A model generated the notes under the pieces. The model was not told the DNA's origin and ran no database searches. It saw only the letters and a list, made by a program, of their open reading frames with translations. From Alphaproteobacteria bacterium (GTDB lineage Bacteria > Pseudomonadota > Alphaproteobacteria > UBA828): DNA of 64,000 nt. This document shows positions 1 to 10,350 of the stretch, in pieces; position 1 is the first letter of the stretch, and every line of letters starts with the position of its first letter. Location of the stretch: contig WTGU01000146.1 in assembly GCA_011523425.1 (NCBI GenBank), forward strand, positions 124,001-188,000, read 5' to 3'. A program made the translations under genes and the position numbers.

Positions 1-85
1 GGAGCGGGGCTAGCGTCCTGTTGGGGAAGTCGGCGTCCCGTTGGACCCGCGCACGTTCGCTCCAACCCGGTTGTTCCCGAACGCC

Positions 86-174
86 GTCATGCCCGGACTT
101 GTTCCGGGCATCCACGTTCTTTGTTGCCGCCGAATGAACAACTCGTGGATGGCCGGGGCAAGCCCGGCCATGAC
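86..174. repeat. Dispersed palindromic repeat, family A, copy 1
   Basis: The element opens with GTCATGCCCGGACTTGTTCC and closes with an imperfect complement ending in CCCGGCCATGAC, so the ends can pair into a long hairpin. The same pair of ends recurs at 7011-7103 and 25727-25816, while the middle differs between copies. It lies just downstream of the minus-strand DUF1192 gene. I see no coding potential in it. Short intergenic elements of this kind are common in alphaproteobacterial genomes, but I cannot assign a named family. Confidence 0.8.
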
Positions 175-221
175 GTGATGGGGGCACCGCGCGCGAGCGC
201 ACGACTGTCTCGAACAGGGCG

Positions 222-407
222 CTAGCTCTTGAAGAGCGAATCCGCCTTGCTCAGATAGTCCGTCTTCGCCGCAAGCGCGCCCTTCACTCGCGCGAGCTCC
301 TCTTCGAGCTGGCCGGCATAGGCGTGGAGCGCCTCGACCGACATGTCGTCGAGCACCCGCGGAGACCACTCCCGCTCCCGCGGGATGCGAACCTCGTCCT
401 CGTCCAT
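222..407 (-). CDS. DUF1192-type small protein
   Basis: A 61-residue protein. The N-terminal third is acidic and basic with a short PRERE stretch. The C-terminal half is a predicted helix with heptad-like leucines (VEALHAYAGQLEEELARVKG), likely a short coiled coil. This layout matches the small alphaproteobacterial DUF1192 proteins, whose function is not established as far as I know. The ATG at 405-407 is chosen because AGGAGA precedes it at suitable spacing; the open frame continues upstream but without a better site. It is divergent from the quinone oxidoreductase gene, leaving a gap of only 67 bp that must hold both promoters. Confidence 0.75.
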   Translation of the reverse strand: MDEDEVRIPREREWSPRVLDDMSVEALHAYAGQLEEELARVKGALAAKTDYLSKADSLFKS

Positions 408-474
408 CCCGTTTCTCCTGCGCCGGCCGGGCCGGCTTGAGTATAGTCGCGGGCGCAAACCGATTGGAGGCATC

Positions 475-1482
475 ATGACGACGCTGCCGGCAGACATGAC
501 CGTGATCGAGATCGCGGAGCCCGGCGGGCCCGAGGTCCTGCGCCCGGCCAGGCGGCCGCTGCCCGCACCGGGGCTCGGCGAGGTGCTGATCGAGATTGCC
601 GCGTCCGGCGTCAACCGGCCGGACACGATGCAGCGCGAGGGCCTCTATCCGCCGCCGCCCGGCGCGTCGGACATTCCGGGGCTCGAGGTTTCGGGAACCG
701 TGGTGGCGAGCGGGCCCGGCGCGCACCGCTACGCGGCGGGCGACGCCGTCTGCGCGCTCACCCACGGCGGCGGCTACGCGGAATACTGCGTCGCCCCGGA
801 AGGCCAGACGTTGCCCGTGCCGGCGCCGCTCCCGCTGGTGGACGCGGCTGGCCTTCCCGAGACCTGCTTCACGGTGTGGACCAATCTCTTCGAGCGCGCC
901 CGGCTGCGCGCCGGCGAGCGGCTGCTCGTCCACGGCGGCAGCAGCGGCATCGGCACGACCGCGATCCAGATCGCGTCTGCGCTGGGCGTCCGTGTCTTCG
1001 CCACCGCCGGCTCGGCCGAGAAGTGCGCTGCCTGCGAGGCGCTCGGCGCGGAGAAGGCGATCGACTACCGGAGCGAGGACTTCGTCGCCGCGGTGAAGTC
1101 GCTCACCGGCGGAGAGGGCGTCGACGTGGTGCTCGACATGGTCGGCGGCAGCTACCTGCAGCGCAACATCGCGGCGCTCCGCCCGGAAGGCCGGCTGGCG
1201 CAGATCGCCGTGCAGGAGGCGTCGAAATCCCAGATCGACCTTTTCGCGCTGATGCGCAAGCGGCTGACGATCGTGGGCTCCACGCTCAGGCCCCAGAGCA
1301 TAGACAGCAAGGCCCGCATCGGGGCGGCGCTGGAGGAGACGGTCTGGCCGCTGGTGGGGCAGGGGCTGGTCCGCCCCGTCATCGACTGCCGGCTCCCGCT
1401 CGAGCAGGCGGCGGCGGCGCACGCGCGCATGGAGGACGGCGCACACATCGGCAAGATCCTGCTGGAGCGCGGCCACCGTTAG
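475..1482 (+). CDS. NAD(P)H quinone oxidoreductase, PIG3/zeta-crystallin family
   Basis: A 335-residue zinc-independent member of the medium-chain dehydrogenase/reductase superfamily. The N-terminal GroES-like domain contains GEVLIEIAASGVNRPD. The Rossmann domain begins near residue 140 with LLVHGGSSGIGTTAIQIA, the nucleotide-binding loop typical of quinone reductases, and no structural zinc cysteine cluster is present. EGVDVVLDMVGG and the closing HIGKILL are also usual for the PIG3 subgroup. Family members reduce quinones with NADPH in the cytoplasm; the real substrate cannot be read from sequence. GGAGG lies 4 bases before the ATG at 475. Confidence 0.88.
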   Translation: MTTLPADMTVIEIAEPGGPEVLRPARRPLPAPGLGEVLIEIAASGVNRPDTMQREGLYPPPPGASDIPGLEVSGTVVASGPGAHRYAAGDAVCALTHGGGYAEYCVAPEGQTLPVPAPLPLVDAAGLPETCFTVWTNLFERARLRAGERLLVHGGSSGIGTTAIQIASALGVRVFATAGSAEKCAACEALGAEKAIDYRSEDFVAAVKSLTGGEGVDVVLDMVGGSYLQRNIAALRPEGRLAQIAVQEASKSQIDLFALMRKRLTIVGSTLRPQSIDSKARIGAALEETVWPLVGQGLVRPVIDCRLPLEQAAAAHARMEDGAHIGKILLERGHR

Positions 1483-1623
1483 CACCTGCAGCGGGTCTCC
1501 GGCGTTTCCGGCTTTGCGCTCCCCCCGTCAAAGCGATATACCGGCCGGTTCAATCGCACTGGCATGCGCTGCTGCCGCCCGCGGCGGGAACGACCGCGGG
1601 CAGCGGAAGAAGGAACGCATAAG

Positions 1624-2367
1624 ATGGCCGACTTGCTGATGCCCAAGGCCACGGCTGTATGGCTGATCGACAACACGACGCTCACCTTCGATCAGATCGC
1701 GGCGTTTTGCGGCCTTCATCCGCTGGAGGTGCAGGGCATCGCCGACGGCGAGGTCGCGGTCGGCATCCGCGGCCTCGATCCGATCGCCAACGGACAGCTG
1801 AGCCGCGAGGAGGTGGCGCGCTGCGAGCAGGATACCTCGCTGCGCCTCGAGGCCACCGGCCCGGCCGAAGAGCTCCCCCAGCGCACCCGCCGCGCCCGCT
1901 ACACGCCGGTCAGCAAGCGTCAGGACCGGCCCAACGCCATCGCCTGGCTGCTCAAGAACTATGACGAGCTGAGCGACGCGCAGATCGGCAAGCTGCTGGG
2001 CACGACCAAGTCGACCATCAACGCGGTGCGCGACGGAAGCCACTGGAACAGGGCTAACATCACGCCGCACGACCCGATCCTGCTCGGCATCTGCACCGAG
2101 GCGGAGCTCCTCGATGCGGTGCGCAAGGCGCGCGCGCGGGCCGAGCGTGCGGCGGCGCGCAGCGAGCGGGCCGCCCGGGCGGCGGCTACTGCGGCCGCAG
2201 AGGCCGAGCCCTCGCCACCGGCGGACGATCTGCCGGCGGCTTCTGAAGATTCGCCGGCGGTCGCGGCAGATCCGCCGGCGGCTGCGGCCGATCCCGGCCC
2301 GTCGGAGCCCGGCCGGCTGGGTGAGGCCGAGCCCGCGGACCTCCTGCAGCCGGACGCGGCCGACTGA
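1624..2367 (+). CDS. trcR: Cell-cycle transcriptional regulator TrcR (DUF1013)
   Basis: A 247-residue protein. The first 160 residues carry the conserved DUF1013 block: MPKATAVWLIDNTTLTFDQI, FCGLHPLEVQGIADGE and, around residues 99-135, PNAIAWLLKNYDELSDAQIG followed by LLGTTKSTINAVRDG, which reads as a helix-turn-helix. The last 75 residues are an Ala/Pro/Asp-rich tail of low complexity, probably disordered and variable. Homologues in Brucella, Sinorhizobium and relatives are annotated as TrcR and linked to the CtrA cell-cycle network; that is family knowledge, not something this sequence proves. The ATG at 1624 is used because the conserved block begins immediately after it. No obvious operon partner. 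Confidence 0.9.
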   Translation: MADLLMPKATAVWLIDNTTLTFDQIAAFCGLHPLEVQGIADGEVAVGIRGLDPIANGQLSREEVARCEQDTSLRLEATGPAEELPQRTRRARYTPVSKRQDRPNAIAWLLKNYDELSDAQIGKLLGTTKSTINAVRDGSHWNRANITPHDPILLGICTEAELLDAVRKARARAERAAARSERAARAAATAAAEAEPSPPADDLPAASEDSPAVAADPPAAAADPGPSEPGRLGEAEPADLLQPDAAD

Positions 2368-2452
2368 CCACCGCTCGCTAAAGGCGCGGCGGCCGGCCCC
2401 GGCCCATTCGCCGGCAGCGGCCGGCAGCACCATCATCAGGGAAAGAACGGCC

Positions 2453-3571
2453 ATGCTCATCGGCGTTCCCAAGGAGACCAAGGTCCACGAGTACCGCGTC
2501 GGCATTCCGCCCGGCGGGGTGCGCGAGCTGGTGCAGAACGGCCACCGGGTCATGGTCGAGAGGGACGCGGGCACCGAGATCGGGCTCCTCGACGAGCATT
2601 ACGAGCGGGCCGGCGCCGTGCTGGCAGACGACGCGGCGGAGATCTTCGGCAGCGCCGAGATGATCGTGAAGGTGAAGGAGCCGCTCGCGCCGGAGCGCGC
2701 CATGCTGCGGGCGGACCAGGTGTTGTTCACCTATCTCCACCTCGCCGCCGACGCCGCCCAGACCAACGAGCTGATCGAGTCCGGCTGCATCGCCATCGCC
2801 TACGAGACCGTGACCGATGCGCGCGGCGGCCTGCCGCTGCTCGCGCCGATGAGCGAGGTCGCGGGCCGCATGTCGATCCAGGCCGGCGCCCATTGCCTGG
2901 AGAAGGAGCAGGGCGGCCGCGGCGTCCTGCTCGGCGGCGTCCCCGGGGTGCCGCCGGCGGACGTGGTGATCCTCGGCGGCGGCGTGGTGGGCACCCATGC
3001 GGCGCGCATGGCCGTCGGCATGGGGGCGCAGGTCACGATCATCGATCGCTCGCTGCCGCGGCTTCGCCAGCTCGACGAGATCTTCGGCGCCAGTGCCACT
3101 ACCCTCTTCTCGACCGTCCACGGCATCGAGGAGGCGGTGTCGGAGGCCGATCTGGTGATCGGCGCCGTGCTGGTCGTCGGCGCCGCCGCGCCCAAGCTGG
3201 TGCGCCGCGACATGCTGGAGGGCATGCGCCGCAACGCCGTGGTGGTCGACGTTGCGATCGACCAGGGGGGCTGCTTCGAGACCAGCCGGCCGACCACCCA
3301 TGCGGACCCCACCTACAAGGTGGACAACGTCCTGCACTACTGCGTCACCAACATGCCGGGGGCCGTGGCCCGCACCTCGACCTTCGCGCTGAGCAACGCG
3401 ACGCTGCCCTTCGTGCTCGCGCTGGCGGGGCGCGGCTGGCAGCAGGCCCTGCGCGACGATCCCCACCTCATGCAGGGCCTCAACGTCTGTCGCGGCCGCG
3501 TGACCCACGAGGCCGTGGCGCTGGACCTCGGCCACGACTATCTCGCGCCGGAGCGGGCGCTGGCCGCCTGA
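2453..3571 (+). CDS. ald: Alanine dehydrogenase
   Basis: 372 residues, normal for the family. It catalyses NAD-dependent interconversion of L-alanine with pyruvate and ammonia in the cytoplasm. Catalytic Lys75 (IVKVKEP) and His96 (YLHLA) are present. The NAD-binding loop is [17 protein letters not shown] near residues 168-184, and the conserved VDVAIDQGG and [11 protein letters not shown] stretches follow. GGGAAAG precedes the ATG. The mmsA gene starts 36 bp downstream on the same strand, so the two are probably one unit. The pairing suggests carbon and nitrogen recovery from alanine or beta-alanine type amino acids. Confidence 0.95.
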   Translation: MLIGVPKETKVHEYRVGIPPGGVRELVQNGHRVMVERDAGTEIGLLDEHYERAGAVLADDAAEIFGSAEMIVKVKEPLAPERAMLRADQVLFTYLHLAADAAQTNELIESGCIAIAYETVTDARGGLPLLAPMSEVAGRMSIQAGAHCLEKEQGGRGVLLGGVPGVPPADVVILGGGVVGTHAARMAVGMGAQVTIIDRSLPRLRQLDEIFGASATTLFSTVHGIEEAVSEADLVIGAVLVVGAAAPKLVRRDMLEGMRRNAVVVDVAIDQGGCFETSRPTTHADPTYKVDNVLHYCVTNMPGAVARTSTFALSNATLPFVLALAGRGWQQALRDDPHLMQGLNVCRGRVTHEAVALDLGHDYLAPERALAA

Positions 3572-3607
3572 CCGGCTTCACGAACCGACGAAGAACGGGG
3601 GACCGCT

Positions 3608-5107
<1,500 letters not shown>

Positions 5108-5194
5108 CGCACGCGTAACCCGGGGCGGTTTCGCTTTGCCGCCCGCCGCCGGGGGGCTAGGCTGCCGGCCTTGGCAGCCACGGGAGGGGCGGCG

Positions 5195-6067
5195 ATGGCG
5201 GTGGTGAAGGCCGGGCTCATCCAGATGAGCCTCAAGGGCGACGTGGAGCGCGACACGCCCGAGCGGATCGGCGAGAAGATGGTCGCGGCCCACCTGCCGC
5301 TGATCGAGCAGGCGGCGCAGTCGGGCGTGCAGGTGCTCGGCCTGCAGGAGCTCTTCAACCTGCCCTATATCGGCGCCGAGCAGGACAACAAGTGGTACCG
5401 CGCCGCCGAGCCGGTGCCCGACGGGCCGACGGTGCAGCGGATGCGGGCCGAGGCAGCCCGCCTCGGCATGGCGCTGGTGGTGCCGGTCTACGAGGAGGCG
5501 CAGGCCGGCGTCTACTACAACACGGCTGCCGTGATCGACGCGGACGGGCGCTATCTCGGCAAGTTCCGCAAGGTCCACATCCCCCACGTGGTCGGCTTCT
5601 GCGAGAAGTACTACTTCAAGCCCGGCGACATCGGCTATCCGGTCTTCGAGACAGCCTTCTGCAAGGTCGGCGTCTACATCTGCTACGACCGGCACTTCCC
5701 GGAAGGCTGGCGCGAGCTCGCCATGAACGGCGCGGAGGTGATCTTCAACCCGTCGGCGACCGTGCGGGGCTTGAGCGACCATCTCTGGACCCTGGAGCAG
5801 CCGGCTGCCGCGGTCGCGAACGTCGTCTATATCGGCGCCAACAACCGCGTCGGCATGGAGCCGCCGTGGAACAACGGCCACTTCTACGGCTCCAGCTATT
5901 TTTGCAATCCGCGCGGCGAGATTCTGAACCAGGGTCCGGACGACGAGGACGCCCTGGTCACCGCCGAGCTCGACCTCGCCATGATCGGCGAGGTGCGGGA
6001 CGCGTGGAACTTCTATCGCGACCGCCGGCCCGACACCTACGGTGCCGTCGCGTCCTGGCAGGTCTGA
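5195..6067 (+). CDS. Nitrilase-superfamily N-carbamoyl-beta-alanine amidohydrolase, copy 1
   Basis: 290 residues of the carbon-nitrogen hydrolase fold. The Glu-Lys-Cys triad is visible: Glu in VLGLQELF, Lys in GKFRKVHIP and Cys in YICYDRHFPEGW. Spacing and flanks resemble beta-ureidopropionase, which releases beta-alanine, CO2 and ammonia in reductive pyrimidine breakdown. The ATG at 5195 follows a strong GGGAGG site; an in-frame TTG at 5171 lacks one. A close paralogue begins 26 bp after its stop. Pyrimidine-pathway partners (dihydropyrimidinase, PreA/PreT) are not in the window, so another N-carbamoyl or amide substrate remains possible. Confidence 0.85.
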   Translation: MAVVKAGLIQMSLKGDVERDTPERIGEKMVAAHLPLIEQAAQSGVQVLGLQELFNLPYIGAEQDNKWYRAAEPVPDGPTVQRMRAEAARLGMALVVPVYEEAQAGVYYNTAAVIDADGRYLGKFRKVHIPHVVGFCEKYYFKPGDIGYPVFETAFCKVGVYICYDRHFPEGWRELAMNGAEVIFNPSATVRGLSDHLWTLEQPAAAVANVVYIGANNRVGMEPPWNNGHFYGSSYFCNPRGEILNQGPDDEDALVTAELDLAMIGEVRDAWNFYRDRRPDTYGAVASWQV

Positions 6068-6093
6068 GCGGGCGGCGGAGAGGAGGCCCCGAG

Positions 6094-6963
6094 ATGCGCA
6101 ACGTGAGGGCGGCGCTCATTCAGATGAACCTGAAGGGCGACCCCGCCACGGACTCCATCGAGGCGATCCGCGACACGATGATCGCTGCCCACGTGCCGCT
6201 GATCGAGGACGCGGCGCGGCAGGGCGTGCAGGTGCTGGGCCTGCAGGAGGTCTTCAGCGCGCCCTACTTCCCCGCCACCATCGATGACAGGTGGTTCGAC
6301 GCGGCGGAAGCGGTGCCGGACGGGCCCACCACCCGGGCGATGTGCGAGGCCGCGGCCAAACACGGCATGGTCATCGTCTCGCCGGTCTACGAGCGCGACC
6401 GCAGCGGCACGCTCTACAACACCGCCGCCGTGATCGACGCGGACGGCAGGTATCTCGGCAAGTTCCGCAAGATCCACATCCCCAAGATCGAGGGCTTCGA
6501 CGAGAAGCACTATTTCGCCGACGGCGATCTCGGCTACCCGGTGTTCGACACGGCGGTCGGCAAGGTGGGCGTCTACATCTGCTACGACCGGCACTTCCCC
6601 GAAGGCTGGCGCGCGCTCGCGCTCGCGGGCGCGGAGCTGGTGTTCAACCCGTCGGCGACCTTCCGCGGCGTGAGCGACCACATCTGGAACCTCGAGCAGG
6701 TGGGCGCGGCCATCGCCAACGGCATCTTCATCGGCACCAACAACCGGGTCGGCACCGAGCCCAGCTTCGGCAACCACGTCTTCTACGGCTCCAGCTACTT
6801 CTGCAACCCACGCGGCGAGATCCTGTCGCAGGGCGGCGACCAGGACGACGAGCTGGTGGTGGCCGAGCTCGACCTCGACCAGATCCGCGAGGTCCGCGAC
6901 ACGTGGCAGTTCTTCCGCGACCGCCGGCCCGAGACCTACCAGCACTGCGCCCGGCAGCCGTGA
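6094..6963 (+). CDS. Nitrilase-superfamily N-carbamoyl-beta-alanine amidohydrolase, copy 2
   Basis: 289 residues, clearly paralogous to the preceding gene over the full length, with the same triad (VLGLQEVF, GKFRKIHIP, YICYDRHFPEGW) and the same C-terminal YGSSYFCNPRGEIL. Differences cluster near the substrate pocket: PYFPATIDDRWF replaces PYIGAEQDNKWY, and KIEGFDEKHYF replaces HVVGFCEKYYF. The two copies may therefore take related but different N-carbamoyl substrates. GAGGAGG precedes the ATG. It is very likely co-transcribed with copy 1. Family C repeats are absent here; the 3' side carries palindromic repeat A2. Confidence 0.85.
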   Translation: MRNVRAALIQMNLKGDPATDSIEAIRDTMIAAHVPLIEDAARQGVQVLGLQEVFSAPYFPATIDDRWFDAAEAVPDGPTTRAMCEAAAKHGMVIVSPVYERDRSGTLYNTAAVIDADGRYLGKFRKIHIPKIEGFDEKHYFADGDLGYPVFDTAVGKVGVYICYDRHFPEGWRALALAGAELVFNPSATFRGVSDHIWNLEQVGAAIANGIFIGTNNRVGTEPSFGNHVFYGSSYFCNPRGEILSQGGDQDDELVVAELDLDQIREVRDTWQFFRDRRPETYQHCARQP

Positions 6964-7010
6964 GGCGGTAGCGGGGCACCCCGAGCGTGTACGCCCCGCC
7001 CAATATTCTC

Positions 7011-7103
7011 GTCATGCCCGGACTTGTTCCGGGCATCTCTCTCCGCCGGACCCGTCGTGCGCCATGCAAACACGTGGATGGCCGGGACAAGCCCGGCCAT
7101 GAC
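7011..7103. repeat. Dispersed palindromic repeat, family A, copy 2
   Basis: The ends are GTCATGCCCGGACTTGTTCC on the left and GGGACAAGCCCGGCCATGAC on the right, complementary to each other. About 40 bases of copy-specific sequence lie between. The element sits in the short gap between the convergent nitrilase and permease genes, so the hairpin could act as a shared transcription end; that function is inference. Confidence 0.8.
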
Positions 7104-7150
7104 GGAAGGGGAGCAAGGCGCCTAAGCGAACACGCCTCTCGATCGCGCGC

Positions 7151-8023
7151 CTATCGCCGGACTCGGCCGCGGGTGATGGTGCCGAAGGTCACCCCCCGCA
7201 GGAGCTGGTTCTGGAGCACGAAGGTCACCACCACCACCGGGATCAGGAAGAGCGTCTCGATCGCGGCCAGCCGGCCCCAGTCCACGCCGATGCCGCTGCC
7301 GAGGCTGCCGCCCATGCCGACCGGCACGGTCCGCGTTCCGGGCCCCGTGAGCAGCAGCGCCATCAGGAACTCGTTCCAGGTGAGGATCAGCCCGAGCGTC
7401 GCGGTGGCAGCCAGCCCCGCCTTCACCTGAGGCAGGCAGATGCGGAAGAAGACCCGCCATTCGGAGCTGCCCTCGGTCCGTGCGGCATCCTCCGCCTCGC
7501 GCGGCAGGTCGTCGAAGAAGCTCTTCATCATCCAGATGGCGAACGGCAGGTTGAAGGCGGTGTAGAGCAGGATGATGCCGAGATAGCTGCCGGAGAGCCC
7601 GGTCATGCGGAAGATCACGAAGAGCGGGATGATGAGGACAATGGGCGGCAGCATCCGCGCGGTGAGAACGGCGAGCAGGTAGCTGTCGTTGCCCCTGAGC
7701 GGCCAGCGCGAGAAGCCGTAGGCCGCCGCCGTGCCGAGGATCAGCGCAAGCCCCACGCTCGCGCCCGAGATCACGATGCTGTTGACGAAGTAGAGGTCGA
7801 AGCCGGTGTCGATCGCGTCCGCGCCCTCGTAGTGTACGCGCGCGAAGATGTTGGCGAAGTTGTCGAGTGTCGGCGTGAAGACGAGCGTCGAGGTGAGGAT
7901 GTCGCGCGGGCTCTTGAACGCCGTCAGCACGATCCAGAGCACCGGCAGGAAGTAGACGAAGCCGACGACGGCGCAGAGCGCCGTGCGCCCCCATCCGGCC
8001 CGGTCGATCGCGCGCCGTCGCAT
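7151..8023 (-). CDS. ABC transporter permease, MalG type (no visible partner genes)
   Basis: 290 residues with about six hydrophobic segments, the first near residues 14-36. The EAA loop that contacts the ATPase (EAEDAARTEGSSEWRVFFRICLP) is near residues 187-209. The C-terminal GVTFGTITRGRV is typical of sugar and polyol MalG-like permeases. Such a protein normally works with a MalF-type permease, a binding protein and an ATPase, none of which is adjacent. Instead it follows an amidase gene by 25 bp on the same strand and ends against convergent genes. It may borrow subunits from one of the two complete systems at 36-40 kb and 47-51 kb, or be a remnant. All segments look intact. Confidence 0.85.
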   Translation of the reverse strand: MRRRAIDRAGWGRTALCAVVGFVYFLPVLWIVLTAFKSPRDILTSTLVFTPTLDNFANIFARVHYEGADAIDTGFDLYFVNSIVISGASVGLALILGTAAAYGFSRWPLRGNDSYLLAVLTARMLPPIVLIIPLFVIFRMTGLSGSYLGIILLYTAFNLPFAIWMMKSFFDDLPREAEDAARTEGSSEWRVFFRICLPQVKAGLAATATLGLILTWNEFLMALLLTGPGTRTVPVGMGGSLGSGIGVDWGRLAAIETLFLIPVVVVTFVLQNQLLRGVTFGTITRGRVRR

Positions 8024-8048
8024 CCCGCCTCGGCTGCGCTCTCAGCCC

Positions 8049-9731
8049 TCAGGCCGGGAGCGCGGCGGGCCAGCGCAAGTGCCAGTCCGTCTCGCGCTGG
8101 TACTGGTGGCCGAGGCGGAAGAGCAGCGCTTCGGCGAAGGGCCGGCCGATGAGCTGGAAGGAGGTCGGCATGCCACAGGCCGTGAAGCCGCAGGTCACGC
8201 TCAGCGCCGGCAGGCCGAGGAAGTTCACCACTCGCGTGTTGCGCGTGAGCGCCACGACCATCTTCAGGTAGGCGGGCCCGTCGCGATAGGCGGTGTCCGC
8301 GAGCGTCGGCGTCGGCATCGGCAGCACCGGCGTCAGCAGCGCATCGCAGTGCGGAAACACCGCATCGGCGAAGACCCGGAGCGCATGCGCGCGGTATTGC
8401 AGGGCGTTGATGTAGTCGGTCGCGGGGATGGAGAAGCCCGCCTGCAGGCGCTTGCCCACCTCGTCGGAATAGTCCTCGTCGCGCGCACGCTTCCAGGGCA
8501 GGTGGTTGGCTGCGCCCTCGGCCTTCATCACCAGGGGATGGATCGCGGAGACCGTCTCCAGCAGCGCCGGCATGGCGACCGGCACCAGCGTCGCGCCGAG
8601 GCCGGCGAAGACCGTATGGCTCGCCTCGATGACGGCGGCCACGCCCGCGTCTAGGTCCTCGTCGAAGTAGCCGGCGGGAATGCCGATGCGCACGCCCTTC
8701 ACGCTCCGCTCCAGCGTCGCCTCGTAGTCGGGCACCGGCAGCGGGCTCGTGGTCGCGTCGTTCTCGTCCAGGCCTGCGATCACGCCAAGCACGCGGGCGC
8801 AGTCCTGCACCGTCCGCGCCAGCGGGCCCACCACGTCGAGCGACCACGACATCGGCATGGCGCCGTAGCGGCTGACGCGCCCCCGCGTCGCGTTGATGCC
8901 GACCACGCCGTTGGCGGTCGCCGGGCAGCGAATCGAGCCGCCGGTGTCGGAGCCGAGCGCGGCATGGACGAGGCGGCCCGCGACCGCCGTTCCGGAGCCC
9001 GACGAGGAGCCGCAGGGGATGCGCTCGAAGTCCCAGACGTTGCGGCAGCGCGGCAGGTGGGCGTTGAAGCCGTGGGGGCCCATGGCGAACTCGACCATGG
9101 CGAGCCCGCCGAGGTCGACGGCGCCGGCCGCATCGAGGCGCTTCAGCGCGGTCGCCGTCGCGGCCGGGCGGAATTCCTGGCGGATCCGGGCGCCGCAGGT
9201 GGAGACGGTGCCGGCCCGGTAGTACATGTCCTTGTGGGCCATCGGCACGCCGGCGAGCGGGCCTGCCGCCGCGCCCCGGCCACGCGCGCGGTCGATCTCG
9301 CCGGCGCGGGCGAGGGCATCCTCGCGGTCGAGGCGGATGAAGGCGTGGAGCTCTGCGTCCAGCCGGTCGATGCGGTCGAGCGCCGCCTCCACCAGTGCGG
9401 TGGCGCTGAGCGCGCCCGCCGCCACCGCATCTGCCGCCTCGCAGAGGCTGAGCGCCGCGATCTCGTCGGCGCTTCCGCCGGCGCCGGTGCGTCCGCCCGC
9501 GCGCGCCCCGTCCGCCGCCGTGGCCCCGTCGTCGTCGCTGGCGGCGAGCGCGTGCAGCCGTTGCTCGAAGGCGGACGGCTCGCGATCGAAGTCGTGAACG
9601 GGACGCGCGGCTTCCACCGCCGCGTGGAGCTGGCCGAGCTCGACCGGCAGCTCGGCCAGTCGCTCGTCTGGCAGCGGAATCCGCTGGCACTCCTCGTTCA
9701 GCCGCCTGATGGTCTCGCTGCTGATCGCCAT
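8049..9731 (-). CDS. Amidase (amidase signature family)
   Basis: 560 residues, long for the family because of about 90 extra N-terminal residues with a Gly/Ala/Asp-rich linker (residues 65-90). The Ser-cisSer-Lys triad is present: Lys167 in MAHKDMY, serines in GSSSGSG (241-247) and the nucleophile Ser266 in GSDTGGSIRCPA. Members hydrolyse many amides; aryl-acyl amidase and the GatA fold are related, but a glutamyl-tRNA amidotransferase role is unlikely without GatB or GatC nearby. The ATG is preceded by GAGGGAGAG. The mug gene ends 11 bp upstream and the lone permease begins 25 bp downstream, suggesting one transcript, mug-amidase-permease. Confidence 0.88.
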   Translation of the reverse strand: MAISSETIRRLNEECQRIPLPDERLAELPVELGQLHAAVEAARPVHDFDREPSAFEQRLHALAASDDDGATAADGARAGGRTGAGGSADEIAALSLCEAADAVAAGALSATALVEAALDRIDRLDAELHAFIRLDREDALARAGEIDRARGRGAAAGPLAGVPMAHKDMYYRAGTVSTCGARIRQEFRPAATATALKRLDAAGAVDLGGLAMVEFAMGPHGFNAHLPRCRNVWDFERIPCGSSSGSGTAVAGRLVHAALGSDTGGSIRCPATANGVVGINATRGRVSRYGAMPMSWSLDVVGPLARTVQDCARVLGVIAGLDENDATTSPLPVPDYEATLERSVKGVRIGIPAGYFDEDLDAGVAAVIEASHTVFAGLGATLVPVAMPALLETVSAIHPLVMKAEGAANHLPWKRARDEDYSDEVGKRLQAGFSIPATDYINALQYRAHALRVFADAVFPHCDALLTPVLPMPTPTLADTAYRDGPAYLKMVVALTRNTRVVNFLGLPALSVTCGFTACGMPTSFQLIGRPFAEALLFRLGHQYQRETDWHLRWPAALPA

Positions 9732-9742
9732 GGCTCTCTCCC

Positions 9743-10273
9743 TCAGGCCCGCTGTGCGGCTTGCGCCACTCTGCGCCAGAAGGTCTCGTCCCACCAGCGC
9801 CGCGCCGCGCCCGAGGTGGACGGCAGCACGTGGATCGCGGTCCCGCCGATGCGCTCCCGCCGCTCCCCGTAGTCCAGTGTCCCGGCACCCAGAAAGGCGC
9901 GTGCCGCGCGCTTGCCGTTGAAGGCGAGGATGGCGGGCTCGTGGCGGGCGATCTTGGCGGCGAGCGCGGCAGAATCGTCGGCCCTGCCCGAGAGAGCGGA
10001 ATCCGCTCCGGATTCCGTCTTGCAAAGATCGGTCAGCCCGAGGCGATAGTCCAGCACCGAGCGGAATTCGGCCGGCGCGAGCAGGCGGGGCGTGAGGCCG
10101 ACGCGGTGGAGCGTCGGCCAGAAGCGGTTGCCGGGGCCGGCGTAGTAGGCGCCGGCCCGCGCCGATGCCGCGCCTGCCGCCGAGCCGCAGAAGACGACGC
10201 GCAGGCCGGGGCCGAGCACGTCGGGCAGGACATCGGGCGGGATCGGGGCGGCCCTCGCCGCGGATTTCGGCAC
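9743..10273 (-). CDS. mug: Mismatch-specific (G/U, G/T) DNA glycosylase
   Basis: 176 residues of the Mug/TDG branch of uracil-DNA glycosylases. Motif 1 is VVFCGSAAG, followed by the conserved AYYAGPGNRFWPTLHRVGL and GLTDLCKTESG. Motif 2 is the VLPSTSGAA loop that inserts into the DNA helix. It excises uracil or thymine opposite guanine. The start is GTG (complement of 10271-10273), with GGGAGA at good spacing. The KTESGADSAL segment is encoded over a perfect 9-bp inverted repeat, CGGAATCCG and CGGATTCCG with 3 bases between, at 9997-10017. Its link to the amidase and permease downstream looks positional rather than functional. Confidence 0.88.
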   Translation of the reverse strand: MPKSAARAAPIPPDVLPDVLGPGLRVVFCGSAAGAASARAGAYYAGPGNRFWPTLHRVGLTPRLLAPAEFRSVLDYRLGLTDLCKTESGADSALSGRADDSAALAAKIARHEPAILAFNGKRAARAFLGAGTLDYGERRERIGGTAIHVLPSTSGAARRWWDETFWRRVAQAAQRA

Positions 10274-10350
10274 TGTTGGCGTCTCCCGCGATCGTTGCGG
10301 CGCTCTATAATGCGCGCTTTGCCGGTCGATGACAGCGATGGAGCGGGACG

